Shown here piece after piece: positions 1 through 5,911 of a stretch of 7,804 bases of DNA. Source of the DNA: Burkholderiales bacterium (GTDB taxonomy: Bacteria; Pseudomonadota; Gammaproteobacteria; Burkholderiales; SG8-39); assembly GCA_005777205.1 (NCBI GenBank), contig SXNB01000134.1, positions 1 to 7,804 on the forward strand, given 5' to 3'. The translations under genes and the position numbers were made by a program. Below the pieces are notes generated by a model that saw only the letters and a list, made by a program, of their open reading frames with translations, was not told where the DNA came from and did not search any database. Positions within the stretch are counted from its first letter, which is position 1. Every line of letters starts with the position of its first letter.

Positions 1-1158
1 AAAATGTCCAAGTCCAAGGGCAACACCCTAGACCCGCTCGACCTGATCGACGGCATCACGCTGGAGGACCTACTTGCCAAGTCCACCGCCGGCCTGATGC
101 GCGCCGAGCACAAGGCGAAGATCGAGAAATCCATCAAGCGCAGCTTCGCCGCCGGCATTCCGGCCTTCGGCGCCGATGCCCTGCGCTTCACCTTTGCTTC
201 GCTGGCGAGCTTCGCACGCACGCTCAACTTCGACCTTGGCCGCTGCGAGGGCTATCGCAATTTCTGCAACAAGCTGTGGAACGCCACGCGGTTCGTCCTC
301 ATGAACACGGAAGGCAAGGACTGCGGCGCGGACGAGTCCCTGCCGGTCGAATTGTCGCAGTGGGACAAGTGGATCATCAGCACGCTGCAGCGTACCGAGG
401 CGGAGGTCGAGAAGGGTTTCGCTGAGTATCGTTTCGACAACGTTGCCGCGGCGATCTACCGCCTCGTTTGGGACGAGTATTGCGACTGGTACCTCGAGAT
501 CGCTAAGGAGCAGCTCGCGAAGGGCAACGAAGCGCAACAGCGCGGCACGCGCCGCACGCTGGTGCGGATACTGGAGACAGCGCTGCGCCTGGCGCACCCG
601 GTCATCCCCTTCATCACTGAGGAGCTCTGGCAAACCGTTGCGCCGCTCGCGGGTCGCAAGGGCGAGACCATCATGCGGGCGCCCTACCCGACGGCGCAGC
701 CGGCGCGAATCGATGAAGCTGCTGAGCGCGACATCGCCTTGGCAAAAGAGGTGGTGAACGCCGCGCGCAATCTGCGCAGCGAGGCGAAAGTGCCGCCCAA
801 GGACCGGATCGCGCTCTACGTCACCGGCACACCTTCGGGACCGACCGCAGTCGCGCTGGTGAGCCTCGCGCGGGCGTCGGAACTGCGCGTGGTTGCGGAA
901 CTGCCGGCCTCGGACTCGCCGGTCGCGATTGCCGGCCCGCACCGATTGATGCCGCACATCGAGGTGGATCCGAAGGCCGAGCGCGAGCGCATCAGCAAGG
1001 AAGTGGCGCGGCTGGAAGCCGAGATCCTGAAGGCGAAAGCCAAGCTGGCCAATGAATCCTTCGTCGCGCGTGCACCAGCGAAGGTGGTCGAGCAGGAGCG
1101 CGAGCGGCTGGCGGGTTTCGAGACCACGCTCGCCAAGCTGCGTCCGCGGGCCGGCTAG
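1..1158 (+). CDS. valS: Valine--tRNA ligase, C-terminal part (5' end outside window)
   Basis: Class I aminoacyl-tRNA synthetase that charges tRNA-Val with valine in the cytoplasm. The window opens on the codons of the KMSKS signature (KMSKSKGN, 1-24), the loop that stabilises the transition state of amino acid activation, so the Rossmann and editing domains lie upstream. About 385 residues are present, against roughly 900-950 for a whole bacterial ValS. After KMSKS comes the ValS-typical stretch ending GADALRFTFASLAS, then FNLGR-like and NKLWNATRFVLMN segments. The helical anticodon-binding domain follows (about residues 115-260, with WDKWIISTL and HPVIPFITEELWQ). The last 65 residues are a charged coiled coil (ERERISKEVARLEAEILKAK, then LANESFVARAPAKVVEQERERL), the ValS C-terminal tRNA-binding arm. 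The frame is intact to TAG at 1156-1158. Its end overlaps the stop of the convergent minus-strand pseudogene. Identity is very secure. Confidence 0.97.
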   Translation, partial: KMSKSKGNTLDPLDLIDGITLEDLLAKSTAGLMRAEHKAKIEKSIKRSFAAGIPAFGADALRFTFASLASFARTLNFDLGRCEGYRNFCNKLWNATRFVLMNTEGKDCGADESLPVELSQWDKWIISTLQRTEAEVEKGFAEYRFDNVAAAIYRLVWDEYCDWYLEIAKEQLAKGNEAQQRGTRRTLVRILETALRLAHPVIPFITEELWQTVAPLAGRKGETIMRAPYPTAQPARIDEAAERDIALAKEVVNAARNLRSEAKVPPKDRIALYVTGTPSGPTAVALVSLARASELRVVAELPASDSPVAIAGPHRLMPHIEVDPKAERERISKEVARLEAEILKAKAKLANESFVARAPAKVVEQERERLAGFETTLAKLRPRAG

Positions 1159-1552
1159 TAGTAGCTCCCCGGCTGGTGGCCGGTCGCTTCCAGGAGCGGC
1201 GGCCAGCGCCCGACCAGGCCTTCCAGGAACCCCAGCTCGATGTCGGTATGGTTGATCAACGACGCGCCCATGATCTTCTGCGGCGCGCCCTCGACTTCGA
1301 CGCGCGAGCGCTCGGGCACCAAGAACGCGCCCTTGCCCGCGACGAACACCGCTTCGCTCGCGCCTCCGGTGGTGATGACATCGCCCGCCCGGACGTCCTG
1401 GCCTTCCTTGGCCGGAGCCCTGTTCACGCGCACATCGCCGCGGATACGGTAGATGCCTTTCTCCACTGACCCGGCGGGGCGAGGGCGTCGAATGCGCGCG
1501 CCCACAATGCGGCCAGCGGCAGCGCGAGCAGGGCCCGTCCCCCAGGCTTCAT
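1155..1552 (-). pseudogene. Small exported FecR-like domain protein, frameshifted and probably internally deleted
   Basis: The best start is the ATG at 1552-1550: it has an AGGAG Shine-Dalgarno 8 bases upstream (1565-1561) and overlaps the upstream gene's stop as ATGA. From there the frame encodes a signal-peptide-like start (MKPGGRALLALPLAALWARAFDALA) and then runs into a stop (TGA) after about 42 codons. The FecR-like body (VEKGIYRIRGDVRVN, then AGDVITTGGASEAVFVAG and AFLVPERSRVEVEG) is in the next frame. One extra C in the C4 run opposite 1476-1479 would join them into about 132 residues. Family members, as I recall them, continue after this strand pattern with a second half holding an IGIRGTG-like motif, then a tail like INHTDxELxxLExLVGRxPP. 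Here the tail (INHTDIELGFLEGLVGRWPP) follows almost at once, so the middle seems lost. The single-base lesion could be a sequencing error. The internal loss rests on my memory of the family. Function is unknown; a periplasmic location is inferred. Confidence 0.6.
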
Positions 1553-2103
1553 CGCACCGGCTCCTGTTCAGACAGGGCGACCGCGATCGCGGCGCGCTCC
1601 GCCTCATCCGCCCACGACGTGTCGAACTGCCAGCCGTGCTGCGCTTCCAGGCGCGTGCGGAACACGGCCTCGAGCACCCGTTCCTCGAATCCAGCGCCCG
1701 GCAGGCCAGGCAGGAAGCTGCCGGAGACCATCACGCACTCGCCAAGCGTTGCGGCGGCGCCTCGAGCGATGCGCCCGCCGTTCAGCCAGATGTCGTTGCA
1801 GTTGGCGTACGCGCGCACGCCCAACTGCCGGTAGGCCGCGATCGCGGAGGCCGTGGCCCATGCGATCCGGCGTGACGCGCGTCCTGGGGCGAATCGCGCT
1901 GGCGCGATGAGCGCGAAGGCGTGGTGGCCTTCCTCGACCTGCAGCCATTCGCCGTCCGCCGCGGTCGCGGCGCTCGCCCACAGCACGATCGGCGCGGCGC
2001 GCGGCGATTGGGCGAGCGCCAGGCCGGCGATCGCCGCCTGCAAAGCCCGCGGCTCCACTGAGCCCTGCCGGATCCAGCGCGCCGCAATGGTCATGGAGGC
2101 CAT
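1549..2103 (-). CDS. Lipoate/biotin-protein ligase-like protein, divergent
   Basis: About 184 residues. The recognisable part is CNDIWLNGGRIARG (about residues 104-117), which resembles the NDIxVNGKKIAG block of the BirA/LplA/LipB fold. It is preceded by a helix (RRIAWATASAIAAYRQLGV) as in that fold and followed by a strand (GECVMVSGSFLPG). The usual lysine before the block (KWPNDI in BirA) is not there, as the sequence reads ANCNDI. The RRxSGGGAVxH loop of lipoate ligases is also not recognisable, so catalysis of the standard reaction is doubtful. The start is uncertain: ATG at 2103 (GGGA just upstream) and ATG at 2094 both fit, and an upstream in-frame ATG at 2163 cannot be excluded. The stop TGA (1551-1549) overlaps the start of the FecR-like gene by four bases, which implies translational coupling. 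No lipoylated or biotinylated partner is encoded nearby. The coding call is fairly safe; the family assignment is moderate. Confidence 0.6.
   Translation of the reverse strand: MASMTIAARWIRQGSVEPRALQAAIAGLALAQSPRAAPIVLWASAATAADGEWLQVEEGHHAFALIAPARFAPGRASRRIAWATASAIAAYRQLGVRAYANCNDIWLNGGRIARGAAATLGECVMVSGSFLPGLPGAGFEERVLEAVFRTRLEAQHGWQFDTSWADEAERAAIAVALSEQEPVR
1561..1565 (-). promoter_or_regulatory. Ribosome binding site of the FecR-like gene
   Basis: AGGAG on the minus strand, 8 bases before the ATG at 1552-1550. It lies inside the end of the ligase-like gene. It decides the start and thereby shows that the signal-peptide frame, not the longer frame beginning upstream, is the original N-terminus. 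Confidence 0.65.
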
Positions 2104-2349
2104 GTTATCCCGAACCCGCCAGCCCGGCATTCTGCCGACCGCGGCGAACCGAGGATCCGTCATGCATAACCTGTCACCCAAGCGCCGCCGCCGCGCGCCG
2201 CCCATTCCCTCCTGCTCGACCGATGCTAGAGCCGTTGCGAAAGATGCTTTCGAACTACCGGCTGACGGCCGCCGCGGAGGCAGCGCGCCGGAAACGCTGC
2301 GTACGCAGACCCAGTGCATCGCGCGCTTCTGCCAGCAGCGATTCTCGGT
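2104..2349. other. Spacer without a supported gene
   Basis: Between the start of the ligase-like gene and the recombinase remnant. It presumably contains the promoter for the minus-strand pair, but I see no clear -35/-10 set. A short plus-strand stretch (about 2282-2346, reading APETLRTQTQCIARFCQQRF) is faintly like the N-terminal core-binding domain of tyrosine recombinases. It is in a different frame from the clearer remnant just downstream, so it may be an earlier, shifted piece of the same dead gene. Confidence in that link is low. Confidence 0.35.
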
Positions 2350-2463
2350 CTACCGACCATCGAGGGACGGCTGTCCCTTGCCGACACCGGCACACCAACC
2401 GGATTGCGTGACTGCGCCCTGTTCGAGCTGCTCTATGCGACCAGCCTGCGGCGCATGGAAGTG
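2350..2463 (+). pseudogene. Tyrosine recombinase (phage integrase/XerC-like) remnant, cut by the IS
   Basis: In the frame starting at 2350 the sequence reads LPTIEGRLSLADTGTPTG, then LRDCALFELLYATSLRRMEVA. This matches the start of the catalytic domain of tyrosine recombinases, where the consensus around the first catalytic arginine (box I) is LRDRALLELLYATGLRRMELA. The presumed catalytic Arg is codon 2449-2451. The usual Gly of TGxR is Ser here. The frame has no proper N-terminal domain, with stops upstream at 2227-2229 and 2263-2265. It runs directly into the inverted repeat of the insertion sequence. The remaining catalytic residues (H-R-H/W-Y) are not found on the far side of the IS, where an unrelated gene begins at once. 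So this is only a scrap of a former integrase. It fits an accessory or once-mobile locus. Confidence 0.6.
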
Positions 2464-2481
2464 GCAGTTTGTTGAAATTCG
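2464..2481 (+). repeat. Left terminal inverted repeat of the IS
   Basis: Reads GCAGTTTGTTGAAATTCG and pairs with the reverse complement of 3783-3800 at 15 of 18 positions (mismatches at positions 10, 13 and 14). A GGAATTC block further in (2494-2500) has a counterpart in the right end. Confidence 0.8.
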
Positions 2482-2540
2482 CCGCAATTTCACGGAATTC
2501 GGTGCGTCTTTCACTGCAGAAGCCTTGTTCGAGAAGATTG

Positions 2541-2549
2541 AAGGGGAAG
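2541..2549 (+). promoter_or_regulatory. Ribosome binding site of the IS transposase
   Basis: AAGGGGAAG, a purine-rich Shine-Dalgarno-like tract ending 5 bases before ATG 2555-2557. It supports that start over the much longer upstream open frame, which only runs antisense to the ligase-like gene. Confidence 0.5.
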
Positions 2550-2554
2550 CGACG

Positions 2555-3651
2555 ATGCGCGGAGCGGATGTGACCCAAGGCAGCATGTTCAGTTACAAGA
2601 CGCTGTGGGAATACGTTCCGGAGGCACATCCGCTGCGGCCAATCTGCGAGATCGTGAACGCGGGGCTGCGCGAGATGGACGAGACCTTTGCCGCGATGTA
2701 TGCGGACTCGTGGCGCGACCCGACGCCGCTGGAGCAGCTGCTTTGGGGGGCTGATCCTGCAGTCGCTGTATGGGCTGAGGAGCGAGCAGCTGCTGTGAGA
2801 GCAACTGGGCTACAACATGTCGTTTCGCTGGTTGGTTGGTCGGCCTGGGTCTGGACAAGGGGCCGTAGGATCACTCGACGTACACCAAGAACCGCGACCG
2901 GCTGATCGAGCACGAGGTGATCCGCGAGTTGTTCTCGTGCGTGCTGGATCAGGCCAAGGCGAAGGGGCTGCTCAGCTCGGAGCGCTTCTGGGTGTACGGG
3001 ACGCTCATTCGCGCCCGGGCCTCGCACAAGAGCTTCGTGCCCAAGGATGGCGCGCCCCCGCCCTGCTCGGGCAGCCGAGGCAATCCGGAGGTGTACTTCG
3101 AGGGGCAGAAGCGCACCAAGGACACGCACCGGAGCAAGACCGATCCGGATGCGAAGCTCGCGACCAAGTCGGCCAAGGCCGGAACGATTCCCGCCTACAT
3201 GGGCCACGTGCTCACCGAGAACCGCAACGGCCCGGTGGTCGATACGCGGCTGACCCAGGCCAACGGCACCACTGAGCGCGAGGCGGCGATCGAGATGCTC
3301 GCCCAGTTGCCGGGAGAGGCATGCAAGACTGTTGCCGCGGACAAAGCCTACGATGGCGAAGCCTTCGTCGAAGACTGTAGAGCGATCAAGGTCAGGCCGC
3401 ACGTGGCTCAGAACATCTCCGGCCGATCGAGCCGTATCGATCAACGCACGACGCGCCACCCGGGATATAAGATCAGCCAGTTCGCTCGCAAGCTCATCGA
3501 GACCGTGTTCGGTGCCGCCAAGCTGCAGGGCATCCTGCCCCAGGTGAAGCTGCGCGGTCTGGCCAAGGTCGAGTTGCTCTTCACGCTCGCCGCGACCGTG
3601 GTGAATCTGTGACGGCTGCCGAAGCTTCTTGCGCCCGAACCGCGCGGATAG
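2555..3651 (+). pseudogene. IS5-family-like DDE transposase, multiply broken
   Basis: The start MRGADVTQGSMFSYKTLWEYVPEAHPLR is typical of this family (DUF772 N-terminal domain, then a DDE_Tnp_1 catalytic domain). Reading on needs three frames. An extra G in the G run 2745-2750 shifts into LILQSLYGLRSEQLL, which hits TGA at 2796-2798 and then continues EQLGYNMSFRWLVG. A 4-base TTGG duplication near 2832-2839 shifts again into VGLGLDKGP, with TAG at 2866-2868 where the family has Trp, followed by DHSTYTKNRDRL. The rest is open to TGA 3610-3612, beyond which RLPKLLAPEPRG completes a normal tail to TAG 3649. Repaired length is 363 residues. The first catalytic Asp (family VDGTLI) is Tyr (VYGTLI, codon 2995-2997). 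The second Asp (ADKAYD, 3340) and the Glu (IETVFG, 3499) remain. It cannot make an active transposase. Confidence 0.88.
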
Positions 3652-3691
3652 ACAGGAGAGGTACGTGCGGCGAGTTCAAAATGAACGCAAA

Positions 3692-3711
3692 CGACCCCCG
3701 ATCGGGGGTCG
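3692..3711 (-). terminator. Perfect 20-base palindrome, possible terminator hairpin
   Basis: CGACCCCC, a central GATC, then GGGGGTCG: a GC-rich 8-bp stem with a four-base loop. Read on the minus strand it is followed by TTTGCGTTCATTTT, a broken T-rich stretch, so it might end transcripts of the BepA-like gene that finishes at 3800. On the plus strand nothing T-rich follows. It could equally be a structural or regulatory site of the IS. Weak as a terminator, certain as a palindrome. Confidence 0.4.
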
Positions 3712-3727
3712 CAAAGGACCTCTCCCG

Positions 3728-3739
3728 GTGCTCGAGCAC
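3728..3739. repeat. Perfect 12-base palindrome
   Basis: GTGCTCGAGCAC, self-complementary, between the larger palindrome and the right end of the IS. No function can be assigned. Confidence 0.4.
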
Positions 3740-3782
3740 ACCGTTTCGGCAATCTGGCATCGCTGAATTCATGAAAAACGTC

Positions 3783-3800
3783 CGAACGTCGACAAACTGC
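3783..3800 (-). repeat. Right terminal inverted repeat of the IS
   Basis: On the minus strand reads GCAGTTTGTCGACGTTCG, matching the left end. A GAATTC at 3765-3770 mirrors the GGAATTC inside the left end at nearly the same distance. The outermost base pair (C at 3800) is also the last base of the stop codon of the neighbouring minus-strand gene. Confidence 0.8.
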
Positions 3801-5272
3801 TAGGGCGCGCCGGCCCTGCGCGACTCCTTGAGTTCCTCGGCATGCTGGGCACGCAGCGCCTTCAGCCGCGCCTCGACCACGGACAGCTCGTAGAAGTCTC
3901 CGTCGCCTGCGACCTGCGCCAGCTGCAACTGCTCGATCGCCGCGGGCAGGATGCCCTGCAGCGCATACAGCTCGGCCTGGGACTGGTGCTGGAGCAAGCG
4001 CTTGCCCTGCGCCGCGTAGGACCGGGCGCGCGCTTCGTGCAGCTTCGGATCGCGCGGATACAGGCGCAGCGGCTCGGCCAGCGCAGCCTGCGCCTCCGCG
4101 TGGCGCCCAAGTTCCTGCAGCACCTGCACGTAGGCGTAGAGCACCGGGCGCCGGTTCGGGTAGCGCTCGCGCGCCGACTTGAGCACCGCCAGCGCGCCCG
4201 GTGCGTCCTTACCCGCGAGGCGCACGCGCGCCGCCAGCGTCTCGAGCATCGGGCTGGCGAGGCCCGCTGCGCGCAGCCGCGCGACCTGAGCGTCGGCGCC
4301 CGCGGCATTACCAGCGCGCAGCAAGGCCAGCGCCAGTCCGTAGCGCGCTGCCGGCTCGCTGGCGTAGCGGCCATCGAGTAACAGCGCCTCGAATTGGGCG
4401 GCGCCGTCCTTGGCATCGCCGCCCTCCGCGCGCAGCTTGGCACGCACCAGGTGGTACTCCAGGCTGTCCCGGTGCTGGCGATAGGGCTCGCCCGAGGCGC
4501 GGCCCTGGCTGTCGGCGATGCGCTCGGTGGTGACCGGGTGGCTGCGCAGGTAACCGGGCACTCGGCCGTCGTCCAGGATGCGCGTGTAGCGCTGCATTTT
4601 CTCGAAGAAGGTCGGCATCGCGCGCACGTCGAAACCAGCCGCGCTCAGGGTCTGGAAGCCGATGCGGTCGGCCTCGCGCTCGAAATCGCGGGAGTACCCC
4701 AGCTGCGACTGCACCGCGCCCGCCTGTGCCGCCGCAGTAATGCCGCCGGCGAGGTCCGGGCGGGAGCCGCCCAACAGCACCGCCGCGACCATCGCCACCA
4801 TCATCGGCAGCTGCGCCTGCTTCTGGAATCCCAGCATGCGCGCAATGTGACGCTGCGTGACGTGCGCGATTTCGTGGGCGAGGACCGAGGCCACCTCGGA
4901 CTCACTGTCGGATGCGGTAATCAGACCGGTATGCACGCCGATGTAGCCTCCCGGCAGCGCGAAGGCGTTGATGGAGGCGTCGCGGATGACGAAGAACTCG
5001 AAATCGAAGCGCGCGCCCGGCGCCACCGACAGCAGGCGAGCGCCGAGCGAACCAAGGTAGTCCGCGACTTCCGGGTCGTCGACGTAGGAGGGATCGCGCT
5101 GGCGGATGTCGCGCACGATGCTCTCGCCGATACGCCGCTCCAGTTGAAGCGGCAGGTCAGCCGACGAGGCATCGCCCAGGTCCGGCAGCAGTTGCGCCAG
5201 CGCCGGCAAGGGCGCCGACGACACCAGGGCGAGGACCGCGGCAAGCGCGAGGGAAACCGCAGGAAAACGCAT
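3800..5272 (-). CDS. bepA: BepA/YfgC-type M48 periplasmic zinc metalloprotease with TPR domain
   Basis: 490 residues. In the periplasm, BepA-type proteases monitor outer-membrane protein assembly (BAM complex, LptD) and degrade misassembled clients. Residues 1-26 form a signal peptide ending ALA before Gln27. The M48 domain (about 40-260) has HEIAH at 133-137 (zinc ligands H133 and H137, catalytic E134). The third ligand is probably E198 in SRDFEREADRIG, the M48 ExxxD pattern. HP in RSHPVTTERI (H245) matches the regulatory His-switch position described for E. coli BepA. A hydrophobic stretch at 155-168 lies between these. Residues 270-470 are alanine-rich helical repeats of TPR type. Start ATG 5272 is chosen for the signal peptide; the AGGA before it is only 2 bases away. 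It is divergent from moaC with a 48-base gap. The stop TAG lies on the end of the IS, so the final residues may have been altered by that insertion. Confidence 0.9.
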   Translation of the reverse strand: MRFPAVSLALAAVLALVSSAPLPALAQLLPDLGDASSADLPLQLERRIGESIVRDIRQRDPSYVDDPEVADYLGSLGARLLSVAPGARFDFEFFVIRDASINAFALPGGYIGVHTGLITASDSESEVASVLAHEIAHVTQRHIARMLGFQKQAQLPMMVAMVAAVLLGGSRPDLAGGITAAAQAGAVQSQLGYSRDFEREADRIGFQTLSAAGFDVRAMPTFFEKMQRYTRILDDGRVPGYLRSHPVTTERIADSQGRASGEPYRQHRDSLEYHLVRAKLRAEGGDAKDGAAQFEALLLDGRYASEPAARYGLALALLRAGNAAGADAQVARLRAAGLASPMLETLAARVRLAGKDAPGALAVLKSARERYPNRRPVLYAYVQVLQELGRHAEAQAALAEPLRLYPRDPKLHEARARSYAAQGKRLLQHQSQAELYALQGILPAAIEQLQLAQVAGDGDFYELSVVEARLKALRAQHAEELKESRRAGAP

Positions 5273-5309
5273 TTTCCTATGATACCGTTCGCCCTCTTTG
5301 GTTGCTCCC

Positions 5310-5314
5310 GGGAG
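5310..5314 (+). promoter_or_regulatory. Ribosome binding site deciding the moaC start
   Basis: GGGAG, 6 bases before GTG 5321. The in-frame ATG at 5279 has no comparable site and would sit almost against the start of the divergent protease gene, so the GTG is preferred. Confidence 0.6.
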
Positions 5315-5320
5315 ACCGCA

Positions 5321-5839
5321 GTGCCGCGCAAGCTTGCCGCCCAGCTCACCCATTTCGACCGCGTCGGACGCGCGCGCATGGTGGACGTGGGCGCCAAGGC
5401 CGAGACCCACCGCGTCGCGATCGCCTCCGGCCGCATCACGATGCGCCCGGCGACCTTCCGCATGGTCGCCGAGGGCGGCGCGGCCAAGGGCGACGTGCTC
5501 GGCGTCGCGCGCGTGGCCGCGATCCAGGCGGCCAAGCGCACCGCGGACCTGGTGCCGCTCGCGCACCCGATCCCGCTCACGAAAGTGGCGGTCGAATTCG
5601 ACCTCAACGCGGCGGCGAGCACCGTCACGCTGTTCGCGACAGTTGAGTGCCGCGGCCGCACCGGGGTCGAGATGGAGGCGCTCGCCGCCGCCGCCATCGG
5701 ACTGCTCACTGTCTACGACATGGTCAAAGCCACGGACCGCGGCATGGTGGTGGGCGAGCTGCGCGTCGAGGAAAAGCGCGGCGGCGCCTCCGGCACCTAC
5801 GTGCGCACCGACGCGCGGCGCCCCCGCCAGTCACGCTAA
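5321..5839 (+). CDS. moaC: Cyclic pyranopterin monophosphate synthase
   Basis: MoaC converts the 3',8-cyclo-GTP product made by MoaA into cyclic pyranopterin monophosphate, the first committed intermediate of molybdenum cofactor synthesis, in the cytoplasm. From the GTG start the protein has 172 residues, close to the usual 160. Family landmarks appear in order: LTHFDRVGRARMVDVGAKAETHR (9-31), KGDVLGVARVAAIQAAKRT (56-74) with the catalytic Lys56, and LVPLAHPIPL (78-87) with His82. Next come the signature GVEMEAL (115-121) and VYDMVKATDRGM (131-142) with Asp133 and Lys136. These are the counterparts of the E. coli active-site residues Lys51, His77, Asp128 and Lys131. The Cys usual in LCHP is Ala, which is a tolerable change. 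No other moa or moe gene is in the window, so it stands alone. It is divergent from the protease gene. Confidence 0.95.
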   Translation: MPRKLAAQLTHFDRVGRARMVDVGAKAETHRVAIASGRITMRPATFRMVAEGGAAKGDVLGVARVAAIQAAKRTADLVPLAHPIPLTKVAVEFDLNAAASTVTLFATVECRGRTGVEMEALAAAAIGLLTVYDMVKATDRGMVVGELRVEEKRGGASGTYVRTDARRPRQSR

Positions 5840-5888
5840 GCAGGGAAACATTCTGTAACTGACCGCCGTTCGGCGCCACTTGCCGGAC

Positions 5889-5897
5889 TGCTATCAT
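5889..5897 (+). promoter_or_regulatory. Candidate extended -10 promoter of the efflux operon
   Basis: TGCTATCAT fits an extended -10 (TGn then TATAAT with one mismatch). No good -35 is seen 17 bases upstream (TTCGGC). Transcription would start near 5904, giving a leader of only about 8 bases before ATG 5912. That agrees with the lack of a Shine-Dalgarno sequence there and suggests a nearly leaderless message. Confidence 0.35.
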
Positions 5898-5911
5898 CGC
5901 TTCGCCATCCC

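Larger units (their letters stand above)
2464..3800 (+). mobile_element. Degenerate IS5-family-like insertion sequence
   Basis: An element of about 1.34 kb with imperfect terminal inverted repeats and one transposase gene in the plus direction, a size and plan normal for IS5-family elements. The ends start GCAGTTTGT on both strands, and 15 of the outer 18 positions pair. Further in, TTTCA and GAATTC blocks also recur in both ends. No clear target duplication is seen: the left flank is GTGG and the right CTAG if the end base is counted, which agree at only two of four positions. The transposase is dead through several lesions, so the copy is old and cannot move by itself. It separates a recombinase scrap from the BepA-like gene. 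Confidence 0.8.

Noticed and set aside
70..957. Long minus-strand open frame opposite valS
   Set aside because: Arginine-rich composition without any recognisable motif, fully antisense to a secure gene; a GC-rich codon shadow.
2094..2232. Upstream in-frame starts for the ligase-like gene (for example ATG at 2163)
   Set aside because: They add arginine-rich residues with no family-like pattern. Not fully excluded, but the ATGs at 2103/2094 are more economical.
2363..2378. Hairpin AGGGAC GGCT GTCCCT as a terminator
   Set aside because: Only a 6-bp stem with no T run after it on either strand, and it lies inside the recombinase remnant; expected by chance in such GC-rich DNA.
1853..2554. N-terminal extension of the transposase frame
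   Set aside because: It is antisense to the ligase-like gene and has no family similarity; the family start MRGAD is at 2555 with a purine-rich ribosome site.
4394..5320. Long plus-strand open frame opposite the protease gene, in frame with moaC
   Set aside because: Low-complexity His/Arg/Gln-rich translation antisense to the signal peptide, HEIAH and TPR coding sequence. Only the part from 5321 is MoaC.
5279..5320. ATG 5279 as moaC start, and a minus-strand TATCAT (near 5279-5286) as a -10 for the protease gene
   Set aside because: The ATG lacks a ribosome site and would add a 14-residue non-family extension. The TATCAT has no -35 and would put the transcript start at or past the start codon.
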